In this document: piece by piece, positions 7,672 through 16,598 of the stretch | Layout of the letters: each line of letters begins with the position of its first letter | How positions within the stretch are numbered: the stretch's first letter is position 1 | DNA from: a candidate division WOR-1 bacterium RIFOXYB2_FULL_46_45 | GTDB lineage: Bacteria; Margulisbacteria; WOR-1; XYC2-FULL-46-14 | Direction of reading: 5' to 3' | Assembly: GCA_001771585.1 (NCBI GenBank) | Contig: MEUE01000003.1 | Location: 1-64,000, forward strand | Length of the DNA: 64,000 nucleotides | Position numbers and translations under genes: made by a program | Notes under the pieces: model-generated | Databases searched by the model: none | What the model was told of the DNA's origin: nothing | The model's input: only the letters and a program-made list of their open reading frames with translations

Positions 7672-9426
7672 CTACTTCAACCTGCCCTTTAAAGCGTGGT
7701 ATTCCTGCCAGATCTCTTTCGGCAGTTTCTCTCCGAACAGTTCGAAGAATTTTTTCTGATCGGCCAAATCTTCCATCCATTCCGACGGCCTGACCGCAAA
7801 AAGTTCCTTCAAGTCTTTCTTCTTAAGATTTAACCCGGTCAAATCCAAGCCGTCCAGCTTGGGGACATAACCGATCGGCGTGCGATGAGCGTCCGCCTTG
7901 TTCCGGCAGCGTTCAATTATCCATTCCAAAACCCGTAAATTCTCCCCGAAACCGGGCCAGAGGAACCGCCCCTTTTCGTCAAGGCGGAACCAGTTCACAT
8001 GGAAAATTTTCGGCGTCCGCGCCATTTTCTTTCCCATCTTAAGCCAGTGTTTAAAATAATCGGCCATGTTGTAACCGCAAAAAGGGAGCATCGCCATCGG
8101 GTCGCGGCGGACTTCGCCCAGTTTACCAAACTGCGCCGCGGTCCGCTCGGAAGCCATGGTCGCCCCGACATAGACCCCGTGCTGCCAGTTGAATGATTCG
8201 TATACCAGCGGAGCAAGAGAGCTCCTTTTTCCGCCGAAAATAATCGCCGAAATCGGGACCCCGTGATGGTGCTCCAGCCGATTTGAAATAGAAGGGCATT
8301 GCGTGATCGGAGCGGTGAAACGGGCGTTCGGATGGGCTCCCTTTTCTCCTCCCGGCTTCCACGGCCGCCCCATCCAATCGAGCCCCTCTTTTGGAACCGG
8401 AGGATCGCCCCCCTCCCACCAAACCGTCCCGTCTTTTTTCAACAGGACATTGGTAAAGATGGTGTTGCTTTTGATCGTCGCCATCGCGTTCGGATTGGTC
8501 TTTGAATTGGTCCCCGGAGCGACGCCAAAAAAACCGTACTCCGGATTGACCGCCCAAAGCGAGCCGTCGGAATCAACCCTCATCCAGGCGATATCGTCTC
8601 CCACCGTCCAGATGCGGTAACCTTTTTTCTTTAAACCCTTGGGAGGAATCAGCATCGCCAGATTGGTTTTGCCGCAAGCCGAAGGGAAAGCGGCGGCAAT
8701 ATAGGAAACATGTCCCTGCGGATCTTCCACTCCCATGATCAGCATATGCTCCGCCATCCAATCTTCTTTTTTGGCAAGATAAGAGGCAATGCGCAATGCC
8801 AGGCATTTTTTTCCGAGCAGAACGTTCCCGCCGTAACCGGAGCCGACGCTCCAGATGGCGTTGTCTTCGGGAAAGTGCAAAATCAAGCGGCGATTGATGT
8901 CAAGGTCGGCTTTGCTGTGGAGGCATTTTGTAAATTCCCCGTCGCGCCCAAGTTTTTCAAGAACTTCTTTTCCAGTCCGGGTCATAATCCGCATATTCAA
9001 AACGACATAAATGCTGTCGGTCAACTCCACCCCGATTTTAGAAAAGGGAGAGCCGACCGGCCCCATTGAAAACGGGACCACATACATGGTCCGGCCGCGC
9101 ATCGCGCCAAAGAAAAATTCTCCCGCCTTCCGGTATCCTTCCTTTGGCGTCATCCAGTTGTTGGTCGGTCCGGCGTCAATTTTTTTTGAAGTGCAGATAT
9201 AGGTTAAATTTTCGGTGCGGGCGACATCGTTCACCGCGGTCCGGTGGTAAACACAACCGGGAAGCTTACTCTGGTTTAATTTGATGAGTTCACCGGTTGA
9301 GACCGCTTCTTTTTCCAGCGCCGCCTTTTCTTCATACGATCCGTCGCACCAGACAATCCGGTCCGGTTTGCACAAATGAGCCATCTCGTGGACCCATTTT
9401 TTTAATTTCGCGTGTTTTATCTCCAT
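7672..9426 (-). CDS. pckG: Phosphoenolpyruvate carboxykinase (GTP)
   Basis: Interconverts oxaloacetate plus GTP with PEP, CO2 and GDP, linking the C4 acid pool to gluconeogenesis. 584 residues, typical of the GTP type. The kinase P-loop SACGKTN is at 249-255, followed by the metal-binding VGDDIAW segment. I set the start at ATG 9426, where TATAAT ends 6 bases upstream; an apparent extension to 9468 would cross that promoter. Divergent from the histidine phosphatase gene. Confidence 0.94.
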   Translation of the reverse strand: MEIKHAKLKKWVHEMAHLCKPDRIVWCDGSYEEKAALEKEAVSTGELIKLNQSKLPGCVYHRTAVNDVARTENLTYICTSKKIDAGPTNNWMTPKEGYRKAGEFFFGAMRGRTMYVVPFSMGPVGSPFSKIGVELTDSIYVVLNMRIMTRTGKEVLEKLGRDGEFTKCLHSKADLDINRRLILHFPEDNAIWSVGSGYGGNVLLGKKCLALRIASYLAKKEDWMAEHMLIMGVEDPQGHVSYIAAAFPSACGKTNLAMLIPPKGLKKKGYRIWTVGDDIAWMRVDSDGSLWAVNPEYGFFGVAPGTNSKTNPNAMATIKSNTIFTNVLLKKDGTVWWEGGDPPVPKEGLDWMGRPWKPGGEKGAHPNARFTAPITQCPSISNRLEHHHGVPISAIIFGGKRSSLAPLVYESFNWQHGVYVGATMASERTAAQFGKLGEVRRDPMAMLPFCGYNMADYFKHWLKMGKKMARTPKIFHVNWFRLDEKGRFLWPGFGENLRVLEWIIERCRNKADAHRTPIGYVPKLDGLDLTGLNLKKKDLKELFAVRPSEWMEDLADQKKFFELFGEKLPKEIWQEYHALKGRLK

Positions 9427-9432
9427 AAATAT

Positions 9433-9461
9433 ATTATATGGTATACTAGACAATAATGCAA
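9433..9461 (-). promoter_or_regulatory. Sigma-70 promoter of pckG
   Basis: Minus strand TTGCAT (9456-9461), 17 bases, TATAAT (9433-9438). Transcription would start almost at the ATG. It overlaps the first codons of the divergent phosphatase gene. Confidence 0.6.
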
Positions 9462-10100
9462 AGGACAAAATTATTTTTGATCAGGCACGGCGAGACCGAA
9501 TCAAATTCCGAATTCCGTTATAAGGGGCAGGAAGAATCCCCTCTGTCAAAACAGGGAATTACCGAAGCCAAACGGCTGGCAAAAGCCCTAAAGATCGTCC
9601 CGTTCAAAGCGATCTATTGTTCAACTTTGAGCCGTTCAATTGATACCGCCAAAGCAATCGCAAAGTTCCATAAAGGATTAACTCCCATGGCGGAAGAGGG
9701 ATTGATGGAGAGATATTACGGTGATTTTGAGAATAAGACCTTTAACGAACTGAAAAAAGAATACCCCAAATTATACAAACAATGGCTCTATTGCCCCAAC
9801 CAGGCGCCAATCCCAAACGCGGAGACCCTGGAACAGCTGCAAGCCCGGGGGATCAAGGCGGTTAATAAGATTATCAAAAAGCACGCCGGAGAAACGGTTT
9901 GCATCGTCGCGCACGGGGGGATCAACCGGGCGATCCTCTTTCATTTCCTCGGCTTGACCCTTGATAATTTTTTCAGGATCAAGCAGGACAACTCTTGTCT
10001 TAATATAATTGAAGTCGACGAACGCGGCCCGATGGTCGCTTTAATAAACAGCACTGCGCATCTGGGAGAGAAAAGGATAAATTTTGAGGGGCGGTACTAA
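9456..10100 (+). CDS. Histidine phosphatase family protein (phosphoglycerate mutase-like)
   Basis: 214 residues. The RHG signature LIRHGETESN (H10 is the phosphorylated histidine) and the second histidine in VCIVAHGGINRAI are present. Such enzymes remove phosphate from small molecules (alpha-ribazole phosphate, phosphoglycerate, sugar phosphates); the sequence does not separate these. TATACT at 9442-9447 may be its -10 box. The end overlaps convergent fliJ by 4 bases. Confidence 0.85.
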   Translation: MQRTKLFLIRHGETESNSEFRYKGQEESPLSKQGITEAKRLAKALKIVPFKAIYCSTLSRSIDTAKAIAKFHKGLTPMAEEGLMERYYGDFENKTFNELKKEYPKLYKQWLYCPNQAPIPNAETLEQLQARGIKAVNKIIKKHAGETVCIVAHGGINRAILFHFLGLTLDNFFRIKQDNSCLNIIEVDERGPMVALINSTAHLGEKRINFEGRY

Positions 10101-10552
10101 CTGTCTTCCCTCTTATATCTTTCGGTCGCAATCTCGTCGAGGAATTTGATTTCTAATGCCTGCAACTCTTTTTGATAATCTTTGAAGCGGTTCTCTTTAT
10201 TCTTCTCGATAATCTTCTTGTCCTTCATGGAAGTGATCAACTTTTCACGCTGGTCTTCCAGCTTCTGGGAGGATTTGATGACCTCTTCAATTTGCTTGTC
10301 GAGCCCCTCTTTTAAAATCCCCAAGTGGGCGTGGCGCCTTAAAACCTTTTCAAAATCGGAGACCGGACCTTTTTTAAAGGTCTGGCGGATTTGATGCTCC
10401 TCCCCTTTTTTTCGGTCGCGGATCTCTTCTTCCTTCCGCTTTTCTTCAATATATTCCCGCTGGCGGAAGGCGAATTTTTCCTGCTCTTTTTTCTCTTTGA
10501 TCCCGCGGACTTTTAAGACCGCTTCCAAATTATATTTGAATTTTTTTGGCAT
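10097..10552 (-). CDS. fliJ: Flagellar export chaperone FliJ
   Basis: 151 residues, almost entirely charged coiled coil. FliJ sits in the centre of the FliI ATPase ring and couples it to the export gate. Identified by the N-terminal FKYNLEAVLKVR, typical of the family, and by its place directly after fliI (one-base overlap). Last gene of the flagellar block. Confidence 0.85.
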   Translation of the reverse strand: MPKKFKYNLEAVLKVRGIKEKKEQEKFAFRQREYIEEKRKEEEIRDRKKGEEHQIRQTFKKGPVSDFEKVLRRHAHLGILKEGLDKQIEEVIKSSQKLEDQREKLITSMKDKKIIEKNKENRFKDYQKELQALEIKFLDEIATERYKREDS

Positions 10553-11871
10553 CAGTAAAAGATCCCGGTCAGCTGACTGACCGTATCGTCAAACTCTATT
10601 TTCTCAAAGGTCCCCTGTTTTAGCAACTCATTGACCTGGTCGATCTTTGAAAGGGCGTAATCGATCTTGGGATTGCTCCCTTTGACGTACGCTCCGATAT
10701 TGATCAAATCTTCCGCTTCCACGTAGCGGGCCAAAACTTCGCGCAGTTTGGCCGCCGCCTCTTTGTGCTCGTCGGTCACCAAACTGGTCATCAGACGGGA
10801 GACGCTGTGCGGGACATCAATTGACGGATAATGGTTCTTGGCCGCCAAGTCGCGGCTTAGGATAATGTGGCCGTCCAAAATCGAGCGCGACTGGTCGGCG
10901 ATCGGTTCGTTGAAATCGTCCCCTTCCACTAATATGGTATAGAAGGCGGTGATCGATCCGACCACGGAGGTTCCTGAACGTTCCATCAGTTTCGGGAGCA
11001 GGGCAAAAACAGACGGGGTGTAGCCGCGGGTCGTCGGCGGCTCCCCGGCGGCCAGGCCGATCTCCCTCTGCGCCATCGCAAAACGGGTGACCGAATCCAT
11101 CATCAAAATAACTTTGTTGTCCCGGTCTCTAAAATATTCCGCGATCGCGGTGGCGACAAAGGCCGCTTTCAAACGGATCAGCGGCGGCTGGTCGGAAGTC
11201 GCCACAATCACCACCGATTTTTTGAGTCCCTCCTCCCCCAGCGACTCCTCGATAAAATCACGCACCTCGCGGCCGCGCTCGCCAACCAGCGCGATCACGT
11301 TCACATCCGCTTCGGCGTTCCTTGCGACCATCCCCATCAAGGTTGATTTGCCGACTCCGGAGCCGGCAAAGATGCCGATGCGCTGGCCCCGGCCGATCGT
11401 AAGCAACCCGTCAATCGCTTTGACTCTTACTTTTAATGTTTCGGTAACCCTGGGCCGTTTGACCGGATCGGGAGGATCGGCATAAAGCGCCCGCTCTTCT
11501 TCCGTTAAAATCTGCCCCTTGCCGTCGATCGGCTCCCCCAATCCGTTTAAGACCCGGCCCAAGATATGCGGTCCGACTTTGACCTGGAGCGGATGTCCGG
11601 CCGCAACCACTTGAGATCCGGGTGAAATTCCGGCGGTTGAGCCAAGCGGCATAAGCAAAACGCGGCTCTCTCGAAACCCGACCACCTCCGCAAAGGCCTC
11701 TCGCCCCTCTTTCTCTATGCGGATGGTGCAGAGATCTCCAACCGATACCCCTCCAACCTGGGCTTCAATAATTAAACCGACCACCTGCACGACTTTGCCG
11801 ATCACTTTGACCATTTCGGCCTGCTCTATCGCACGGTGGTATTTTGAAAAATCAATCAGGGTATCGCTCAT
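10552..11871 (-). CDS. fliI: Flagellum-specific export ATPase FliI
   Basis: Cytoplasmic ATPase energising flagellar type III export; related to the F1 beta subunit. 439 residues. Walker A GSGVGKST at 170-177, with downstream GERGREVRDF and ILMMDSVTRFA (Walker B). Start overlaps fliH by 4 bases. Confidence 0.97.
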   Translation of the reverse strand: MSDTLIDFSKYHRAIEQAEMVKVIGKVVQVVGLIIEAQVGGVSVGDLCTIRIEKEGREAFAEVVGFRESRVLLMPLGSTAGISPGSQVVAAGHPLQVKVGPHILGRVLNGLGEPIDGKGQILTEEERALYADPPDPVKRPRVTETLKVRVKAIDGLLTIGRGQRIGIFAGSGVGKSTLMGMVARNAEADVNVIALVGERGREVRDFIEESLGEEGLKKSVVIVATSDQPPLIRLKAAFVATAIAEYFRDRDNKVILMMDSVTRFAMAQREIGLAAGEPPTTRGYTPSVFALLPKLMERSGTSVVGSITAFYTILVEGDDFNEPIADQSRSILDGHIILSRDLAAKNHYPSIDVPHSVSRLMTSLVTDEHKEAAAKLREVLARYVEAEDLINIGAYVKGSNPKIDYALSKIDQVNELLKQGTFEKIEFDDTVSQLTGIFY

Positions 11872-12545
11872 TTTTCTTCTTCTGATTCGGACAGCTTCCG
11901 GAAGGCATCTTCGATAGATTCAATTTTGGTGTTTATACGGGCATCAATGTAGCCGAGATTGGTCTCCACAATACAGCCCCCCGGCTCAATCTGGTTGTCT
12001 TCGAGGATTGAAAAACTGCGGATCCCGTCGACAATCCCGGAGAGGCGGTCCTTATATTTCTTGATATACTCGGCATCTTCGCGATTAACCCTAACTATTA
12101 CCTGTTCCCTGTCGCTCACCCTGCTAATTGCTTCGGATACAATATTTAAACAGACATCGCGGTGCAGTGAGACCTCGGAACGGATGATCTGCTCCGCCGA
12201 TTTGAGCGCCAGGCGCAAAATTTCCGCCTCGGCATCTTTAATGATTTTTTTGCGGGCTTTGATCGCGTCATTTAGGGTTTCAAGCGCTTCTTTCATCTTT
12301 TGCTGTATTTCCGCCTGTCCCTGCCGCTTTCCCTCTTCATAACCGGATCTTTTGGCTTCCTGTTTTATCGTCTCGGCTTCACGCCGGGCACGATAGGTAG
12401 CGTCTTCCGCCGGCATTTCTTCATTATTGCCGTAAGTTGAAAGAGGAACTTCTTCTTCTATAACCGGTTCAGGAGCGGGAAACGATTGTTTTTCCAAAAA
12501 AACTTCTCCGCTCTCTTTGATTTGTGATTTTTTTATCAGTCCCAT
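11868..12545 (-). CDS. fliH: Flagellar assembly protein FliH
   Basis: Regulates FliI and tethers it to the C-ring. 225 residues: a variable N-terminus, a coiled coil around 55-100, and the conserved C-terminal V-ATPase-E-like domain (GGCIVETNLGYIDARINTKI). It lies between the FliG-like gene and fliI, as in most flagellar operons. Confidence 0.9.
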   Translation of the reverse strand: MGLIKKSQIKESGEVFLEKQSFPAPEPVIEEEVPLSTYGNNEEMPAEDATYRARREAETIKQEAKRSGYEEGKRQGQAEIQQKMKEALETLNDAIKARKKIIKDAEAEILRLALKSAEQIIRSEVSLHRDVCLNIVSEAISRVSDREQVIVRVNREDAEYIKKYKDRLSGIVDGIRSFSILEDNQIEPGGCIVETNLGYIDARINTKIESIEDAFRKLSESEEEK

Positions 12546-12547
12546 GT

Positions 12548-13045
12548 TTATAGTTTTCCCGCAAAAAGTTCGAGAAGCTGGCTTTTAAGCATTTCGGTAA
12601 ATTTATTGCTCCGCCCGGTTTTTATGAGATTGTCAATTTCACCCTTTTGCGGACCCAGGTTCATCAGCACCTCTTCTTTTTTAGCCGGATTCAGCATCGA
12701 AAGCACAAACGCGGCCACCTGCGGCCGTTCAAAAGAAAAAAGCTGTGCCAGCCGTTTGGCATAAGCGGCATTTAAGCGCCCAAGAGGACTGTCGTCTTCG
12801 GCAATAACCGCTTCTTCCGCAATTTGCGGCGGAGGCGGAGCGATCGGCGCCCTAAGCGCTAATCCGCTCTTAAATTCCTTGAGCACCGCCCCCAGCGCGT
12901 CGGGAGTCGGTGTCGGCAGATGGTTGATTGAGGTGGCGATCACATCCGCCAGCTCCTCGGGAAGATAGCGCAAGATTCTTGCCGCGGTATCCGAACCCAG
13001 AATAGAAAGGAAGATCGTCGCCTTTTCTCTTCCGGTGATGTTCAC
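12548..13045 (-). CDS. Short FliG-like protein lacking the torque domain
   Basis: 165 residues against about 330 for FliG. The N-terminal part (REKATIFLSILGSDTAARIL) matches the FliG domain that binds FliF. A proline-rich linker (near 76-92) leads to one armadillo-like segment (QVAAFVLSMLNPAKKEEVL), then it ends. The charged C-terminal torque helix is absent. fliH begins 2 bases downstream, so there is no room for a frameshifted remainder. Start: GTG 13045, sharing one base with the fliF stop behind GGAGGAGGG; ATG 13066 would bury that site. It may anchor the C-ring while another protein provides torque. Confidence 0.7.
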   Translation of the reverse strand: MNITGREKATIFLSILGSDTAARILRYLPEELADVIATSINHLPTPTPDALGAVLKEFKSGLALRAPIAPPPPQIAEEAVIAEDDSPLGRLNAAYAKRLAQLFSFERPQVAAFVLSMLNPAKKEEVLMNLGPQKGEIDNLIKTGRSNKFTEMLKSQLLELFAGKL

Positions 13046-14493
13046 TAGCCCTCCTCCATCAGCCACTGTTTCAAGAGGTTGGCCACTTTTTCCGGTTCGC
13101 GTTCGGCCATATCCTTTATCTGTTTCACCGCATCGGTCGCTTCTTCCGCGGTCGGCGGAGCGTAAAGCAGCTGTTCTTCTTCACGCTCGGGCAGGTCGAT
13201 CTTTTTTCTTCTCCCCATCCCCACAACAACCAAAACAATAAAGATAAAAAGAACTGCGCCTCCCGCGTAAATTAACCAGGAAGCTTGCTTGGGTTCCGGC
13301 TTGACCGGCCAGGAAGTTGCCGCCGCTTCGGTGGAGATGACCGGAGAAGCAACGGCATAAAAAGGGACCAGTTTAATGGCGATACGGTCGCCCCTTTGCT
13401 TATTGTAGGGAACCGCCAAAGCCAGGGTCTGATAGATATTTCTTCTTGCCAAAGAAGTCAGAGCGATTTTTTTGTCGACTAAGACCAGAATAGTTATCCG
13501 GCTGACATTCGCGCTCACCGTCGCCGATTCCCCCTTAATCTTAAGGCGCGTATAATTTTTATCTTTTGTTTTTCCGTCAAATTCAACCGCGACCTGCGCC
13601 ACCGCCTTGTTGGGCGGGAAAAAATTATTTAAGACCCGCTGGCAGGCGGACGAGAGCTGCCGCTCATATTCCGACTTGGCCTTGAGCTTCAAAAGCTCCT
13701 GGTCTTCAGCCGAAACCGTTTTCACCGGCGCCTCTTTGGTTACAACCGAAACGGCCGCCGCGGTTGCCGGAGGAAGAGGAGGAGGAGGAAGAACCGTTCG
13801 CGCGATTGTTTCCGCGGTAAAAACGGTCTGCTGGACGGGCGGCGCGGCAAGGACTGAAAGAATATTTCCTCTTTCATCAACCACCGTAACATTTTCGGGT
13901 TTCAGGTTTTCAACCGAACTCGCCACCAGATGTATTATCCCCCGGATCTGTTCGGGCTTAATCCGGTGAGCCGGGTCAATTTTCAAAAGAACCGAAGCGG
14001 TGACCGGAGCTTTGGCCACTTCAAACAGTTTCGTCTCCGGCAGGACAATCTGAACTCTGGCGTCAACCACCCCTTCTATTCTTACGATATTTCGGGACAA
14101 CTCTCCGGAGATGGCGCGGATCAGCTGGATCCGCCGGTCAAAATCGGTCGCTCCCATTCTCGTTTCGTTAAAAATTTCCCAACCGACCACGCCGCCGGTC
14201 GGCAGGTTTTTTTCCGCCAGCCCCAAACGGGCGATCGCCGCCTGGTCTTTGGGAACCGCCACCGCCGACCCCTTATCTCTTATCTCATAAGGAATCTTAA
14301 TTTCTTTAAGGCGGGCAATGACTTTGGCGGCATCGGAGAGGTCAAGATTGGAATAGATCACCGTCATCTTCTCCCCGCCCGGACCACAAGAACGAAAAGA
14401 AAAAAAGAGGACTATAAATATGACCAGCACCAAAACCGATATTATTATCGTCAGGCGCTGGTTGGATATCAATTGTGCTCTCGGTTCAGCCAT
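13045..14493 (-). CDS. fliF: Flagellar MS-ring protein FliF
   Basis: Forms the MS-ring in the inner membrane, the base of the flagellum. 482 residues. First membrane helix at about 13-33, ring-building motifs with IPYEIRDKG and the conserved LPETKLFEVAKAPVTASVLL, second helix near 420-438, then a cytoplasmic tail for FliG binding. Slightly short of the usual 530-570. Upstream fliE is 12 bases away. Confidence 0.95.
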   Translation of the reverse strand: MAEPRAQLISNQRLTIIISVLVLVIFIVLFFSFRSCGPGGEKMTVIYSNLDLSDAAKVIARLKEIKIPYEIRDKGSAVAVPKDQAAIARLGLAEKNLPTGGVVGWEIFNETRMGATDFDRRIQLIRAISGELSRNIVRIEGVVDARVQIVLPETKLFEVAKAPVTASVLLKIDPAHRIKPEQIRGIIHLVASSVENLKPENVTVVDERGNILSVLAAPPVQQTVFTAETIARTVLPPPPLPPATAAAVSVVTKEAPVKTVSAEDQELLKLKAKSEYERQLSSACQRVLNNFFPPNKAVAQVAVEFDGKTKDKNYTRLKIKGESATVSANVSRITILVLVDKKIALTSLARRNIYQTLALAVPYNKQRGDRIAIKLVPFYAVASPVISTEAAATSWPVKPEPKQASWLIYAGGAVLFIFIVLVVVGMGRRKKIDLPEREEEQLLYAPPTAEEATDAVKQIKDMAEREPEKVANLLKQWLMEEG

Positions 14494-14505
14494 CTATTTA
14501 TTCTC

Positions 14506-14844
14506 CTATACCTGCATTTGTGTAATTTCTTTAAAGGTCGTTACCGCCGTATTGATGGTGGTGACCGCCAGCTGAACCATCACGCTCAACTTGGAGGTCT
14601 CAACCATCACATCCGAAAGCTCCGCGTCGCCCTTGAGATAGGATTCGATCAATTCGTTTGAACGGATCTCCTGCTTGCTCACTCCGTCTAGAGAATCAAT
14701 TGCTTTGCTCAACATGTCCTCAAAAGGAGATTTTTGAAATTCCAAAGGAGAAGTCCCGATCGCGGCGGATGAAACCGGTTTGGCCCCTTCATCTCCCAAA
14801 AGCTGAGCTAATCTCATATAAACCGGAGCAATTGATTCTGGCAT
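14506..14844 (-). CDS. fliE: Flagellar hook-basal body protein FliE
   Basis: Rod-MS-ring junction protein. 112 residues, with the conserved C-terminal helix ETSKLSVMVQLAVTTINTAV. Lies between flgC and fliF in the canonical flgB-flgC-fliE-fliF order. Confidence 0.9.
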   Translation of the reverse strand: MPESIAPVYMRLAQLLGDEGAKPVSSAAIGTSPLEFQKSPFEDMLSKAIDSLDGVSKQEIRSNELIESYLKGDAELSDVMVETSKLSVMVQLAVTTINTAVTTFKEITQMQV

Positions 14845-14860
14845 TTTATCCCCCTCCTTT

Positions 14861-15292
14861 TTATTGCAGCTGCAGGGTTTCCCGCATCATCTGCTTGGTA
14901 GAATTGTAAACGGTAATATTGGCCTCATAAAGTTTGGAGCCGTAGATCATGTCAACCATCTCCTTTGAAAGGTTAACATTTGGCATCTGTACAAAGCCAA
15001 GATTATCGGCATCCGGATGGGTCGGATCATAAACTTTTTGCAGGGGGGACTGGTCTTCCACCACCTCTTTTATCTCAACCCCGCCCCCGGCCAGTTTGGC
15101 CGCCGCCCGGTCAAGGGCTTGTTCAAAGGTGATCGGTTTTTCCTGGTAGACCGCGATCCGCCGGCGATAGGCGCCGCCGTCCAGGGTGCGGGTCGCGTTC
15201 ATGTTCGCGATATTCGAAGAGATAATTTCAAGGTTCTTTCCCTCTGCCCGTATCCCGGAAGCGCTAATTTCAAGAGCCCTGCTTAATCCCAT
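14861..15292 (-). CDS. flgC: Flagellar rod protein FlgC
   Basis: Proximal rod subunit. 143 residues. The N-terminal rod signature with IISSNIANMNATRT and the C-terminal MVDMIYGSKLYEANITVYN helix are both visible. Strong AGGAGATG precedes the ATG. Follows flgB by 5 bases. Confidence 0.95.
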   Translation of the reverse strand: MGLSRALEISASGIRAEGKNLEIISSNIANMNATRTLDGGAYRRRIAVYQEKPITFEQALDRAAAKLAGGGVEIKEVVEDQSPLQKVYDPTHPDADNLGFVQMPNVNLSKEMVDMIYGSKLYEANITVYNSTKQMMRETLQLQ

Positions 15293-15297
15293 CTAAA

Positions 15298-15600
15298 TCA
15301 TCTCCTTCCCTGGCTGGCAATCGTTTTTAGAATCCCTAATTTATTGGAAATCATCTTGAGATAGGCCGAATATCTGACCGAATTGTCGGCCAAAGCGACC
15401 ATTTCTTTTTCCATGACCACCTTTTTCTCTCCCTGCCGCTCCACCGCCCGGTCAAGCGCTTCGTCAAAATCCATCGCCTTATACCCGGGGGTATTGGCAT
15501 TGGCAATATTTTGTGAAATGACCGCCTGCCGTTTGGCGGAAAGGCGCAGCGCCTTTTCCAGATCGTCAAAAGACTGATCAAAAACAATCCCTTCTACCAT
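15298..15600 (-). CDS. flgB: Flagellar rod protein FlgB
   Basis: Proximal rod subunit. 100 residues (commonly 110-140, so slightly short). N-terminal signature SQNIANANTPGYKAMDFDEAL. Immediately follows fliA. Confidence 0.92.
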   Translation of the reverse strand: MVEGIVFDQSFDDLEKALRLSAKRQAVISQNIANANTPGYKAMDFDEALDRAVERQGEKKVVMEKEMVALADNSVRYSAYLKMISNKLGILKTIASQGRR

Positions 15601-15601
15601 T

Positions 15602-16270
15602 TTAATTTTTTCCCTTTATCTCGTGTTGAATGTGCTTCATCGCCCTGGCCAAAAGCCGGCAGACCTTGGGTTTTGAAAGGTCCAATTTTTTTGAGATCTC
15701 ATTCTGCTTCAATCCTTTATTAAAAAACAGGTCAACGACATCGCGCTGGTTTTTGGGAAGGACCCCGATCACCGAAACCAGCCGTTCTTTCAGTTCCTTA
15801 AATTCCAGCTCATCAACCGGCCCCCTTTCCCCCTCAACGTTCACTTCCATTCTGGCCGACAAATCTTCAAGCGACATCAAATACATCAAGGCCGATGCCG
15901 AAACGATCTTCTTCACCCTGTTGACCGCCAGCTTAAATTCTGATTCCGAAAGCTCTTTCTTTTCCAGCAGCTTCTCTTCTCTTTTTGTAATGCGGGACTT
16001 AACCGTTTCCTTATACCCTTTTTTCGCCAGGTCCCTGATCATCACCTGCACCCGGTAGGGAACCGGGCTGTAATTTTTCAGGCCGTCCAAAATCTCGCCG
16101 CGAACCCGGTACGACGCGTAGGTCTCAAACTTTACCCCGCGGTCGGGATCAAACTTTTCCCAGGCCTTCATCAGTCCGACGGTGCCGTCCGAAACCAGGT
16201 CGTTATAATCGACATTCGGAGGAAGCCCCTTCCCCGAAACCATCGAAGCTATAGAATGCACCAAAGGCAT
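15602..16270 (-). CDS. fliA: Flagellar sigma factor FliA (sigma-28)
   Basis: Directs RNA polymerase to late flagellar promoters (classically TAAA-N15-GCCGATAA). 222 residues. Region 2 is visible as DLVSDGTVGLMKAWEKFDP and the YASYRVRGEILDGL segment; region 4 ends with the helix-turn-helix LKQNEISKKLDLSKPKVCRL. ATG 16270 has GAGG 5 bases upstream. The protein is about 20 residues shorter at the N-terminus than most FliA, and the frame stays open upstream without a usual start codon. Its position between flgJ-like and flgB is unusual but clearly within the flagellar block. It is a candidate for reading the TGAAATTT/CGATA promoters seen elsewhere in this window. Confidence 0.9.
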   Translation of the reverse strand: MPLVHSIASMVSGKGLPPNVDYNDLVSDGTVGLMKAWEKFDPDRGVKFETYASYRVRGEILDGLKNYSPVPYRVQVMIRDLAKKGYKETVKSRITKREEKLLEKKELSESEFKLAVNRVKKIVSASALMYLMSLEDLSARMEVNVEGERGPVDELEFKELKERLVSVIGVLPKNQRDVVDLFFNKGLKQNEISKKLDLSKPKVCRLLARAMKHIQHEIKGKN

Positions 16271-16298
16271 ATAGGCCTCAATTGAAACCGGTAGTTTC

Positions 16299-16598
16299 TT
16301 ATTTTTTGCCGGTGCTATTTTCCAGTCCCTCCAATCCTCCCTGGCTTTTTATCCGTTCCGCCAGTTTATCGGCAAAAATCTGAACCGCCATTTCCCTGTT
16401 GCGCTTGGCGGAAGCCATCAAAAGCAAAGCGTCTTCGTCTTCTTCGTCATCGGAAAGAGAAGAGGATAAAAGCATCTTTTCCGCCATCTGGCGGCAAAAC
16501 ATCTTTAAAAACTCGTCCGAAGCGTTTTCACGCCCTACCTTATTTTTATTGGAAAGAGCGGCAACATCAAGTATCGGATCAAAATTTATGCTCTGCAC
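16299..16598 (-). CDS. FlgJ-type rod-binding protein (rod-cap domain only)
   Basis: 99 residues with the FlgJ N-terminal pattern ASDEFLKMFCRQMAEKMLLS and a C-terminal helix (MAVQIFADKLAERI). No muramidase domain, as in many alpha-proteobacterial and deep-branching FlgJ proteins. GTG start directly abuts the flgI stop (TAG then GTG). Placed after flgI, as expected. Confidence 0.75.
   Translation of the reverse strand: MQSINFDPILDVAALSNKNKVGRENASDEFLKMFCRQMAEKMLLSSSLSDDEEDEDALLLMASAKRNREMAVQIFADKLAERIKSQGGLEGLENSTGKK

Noticed and set aside
12548-13066. FliG truncated by a frameshift
   Set aside because: fliH starts 2 bases after the stop, and no torque-domain sequence appears in other frames.
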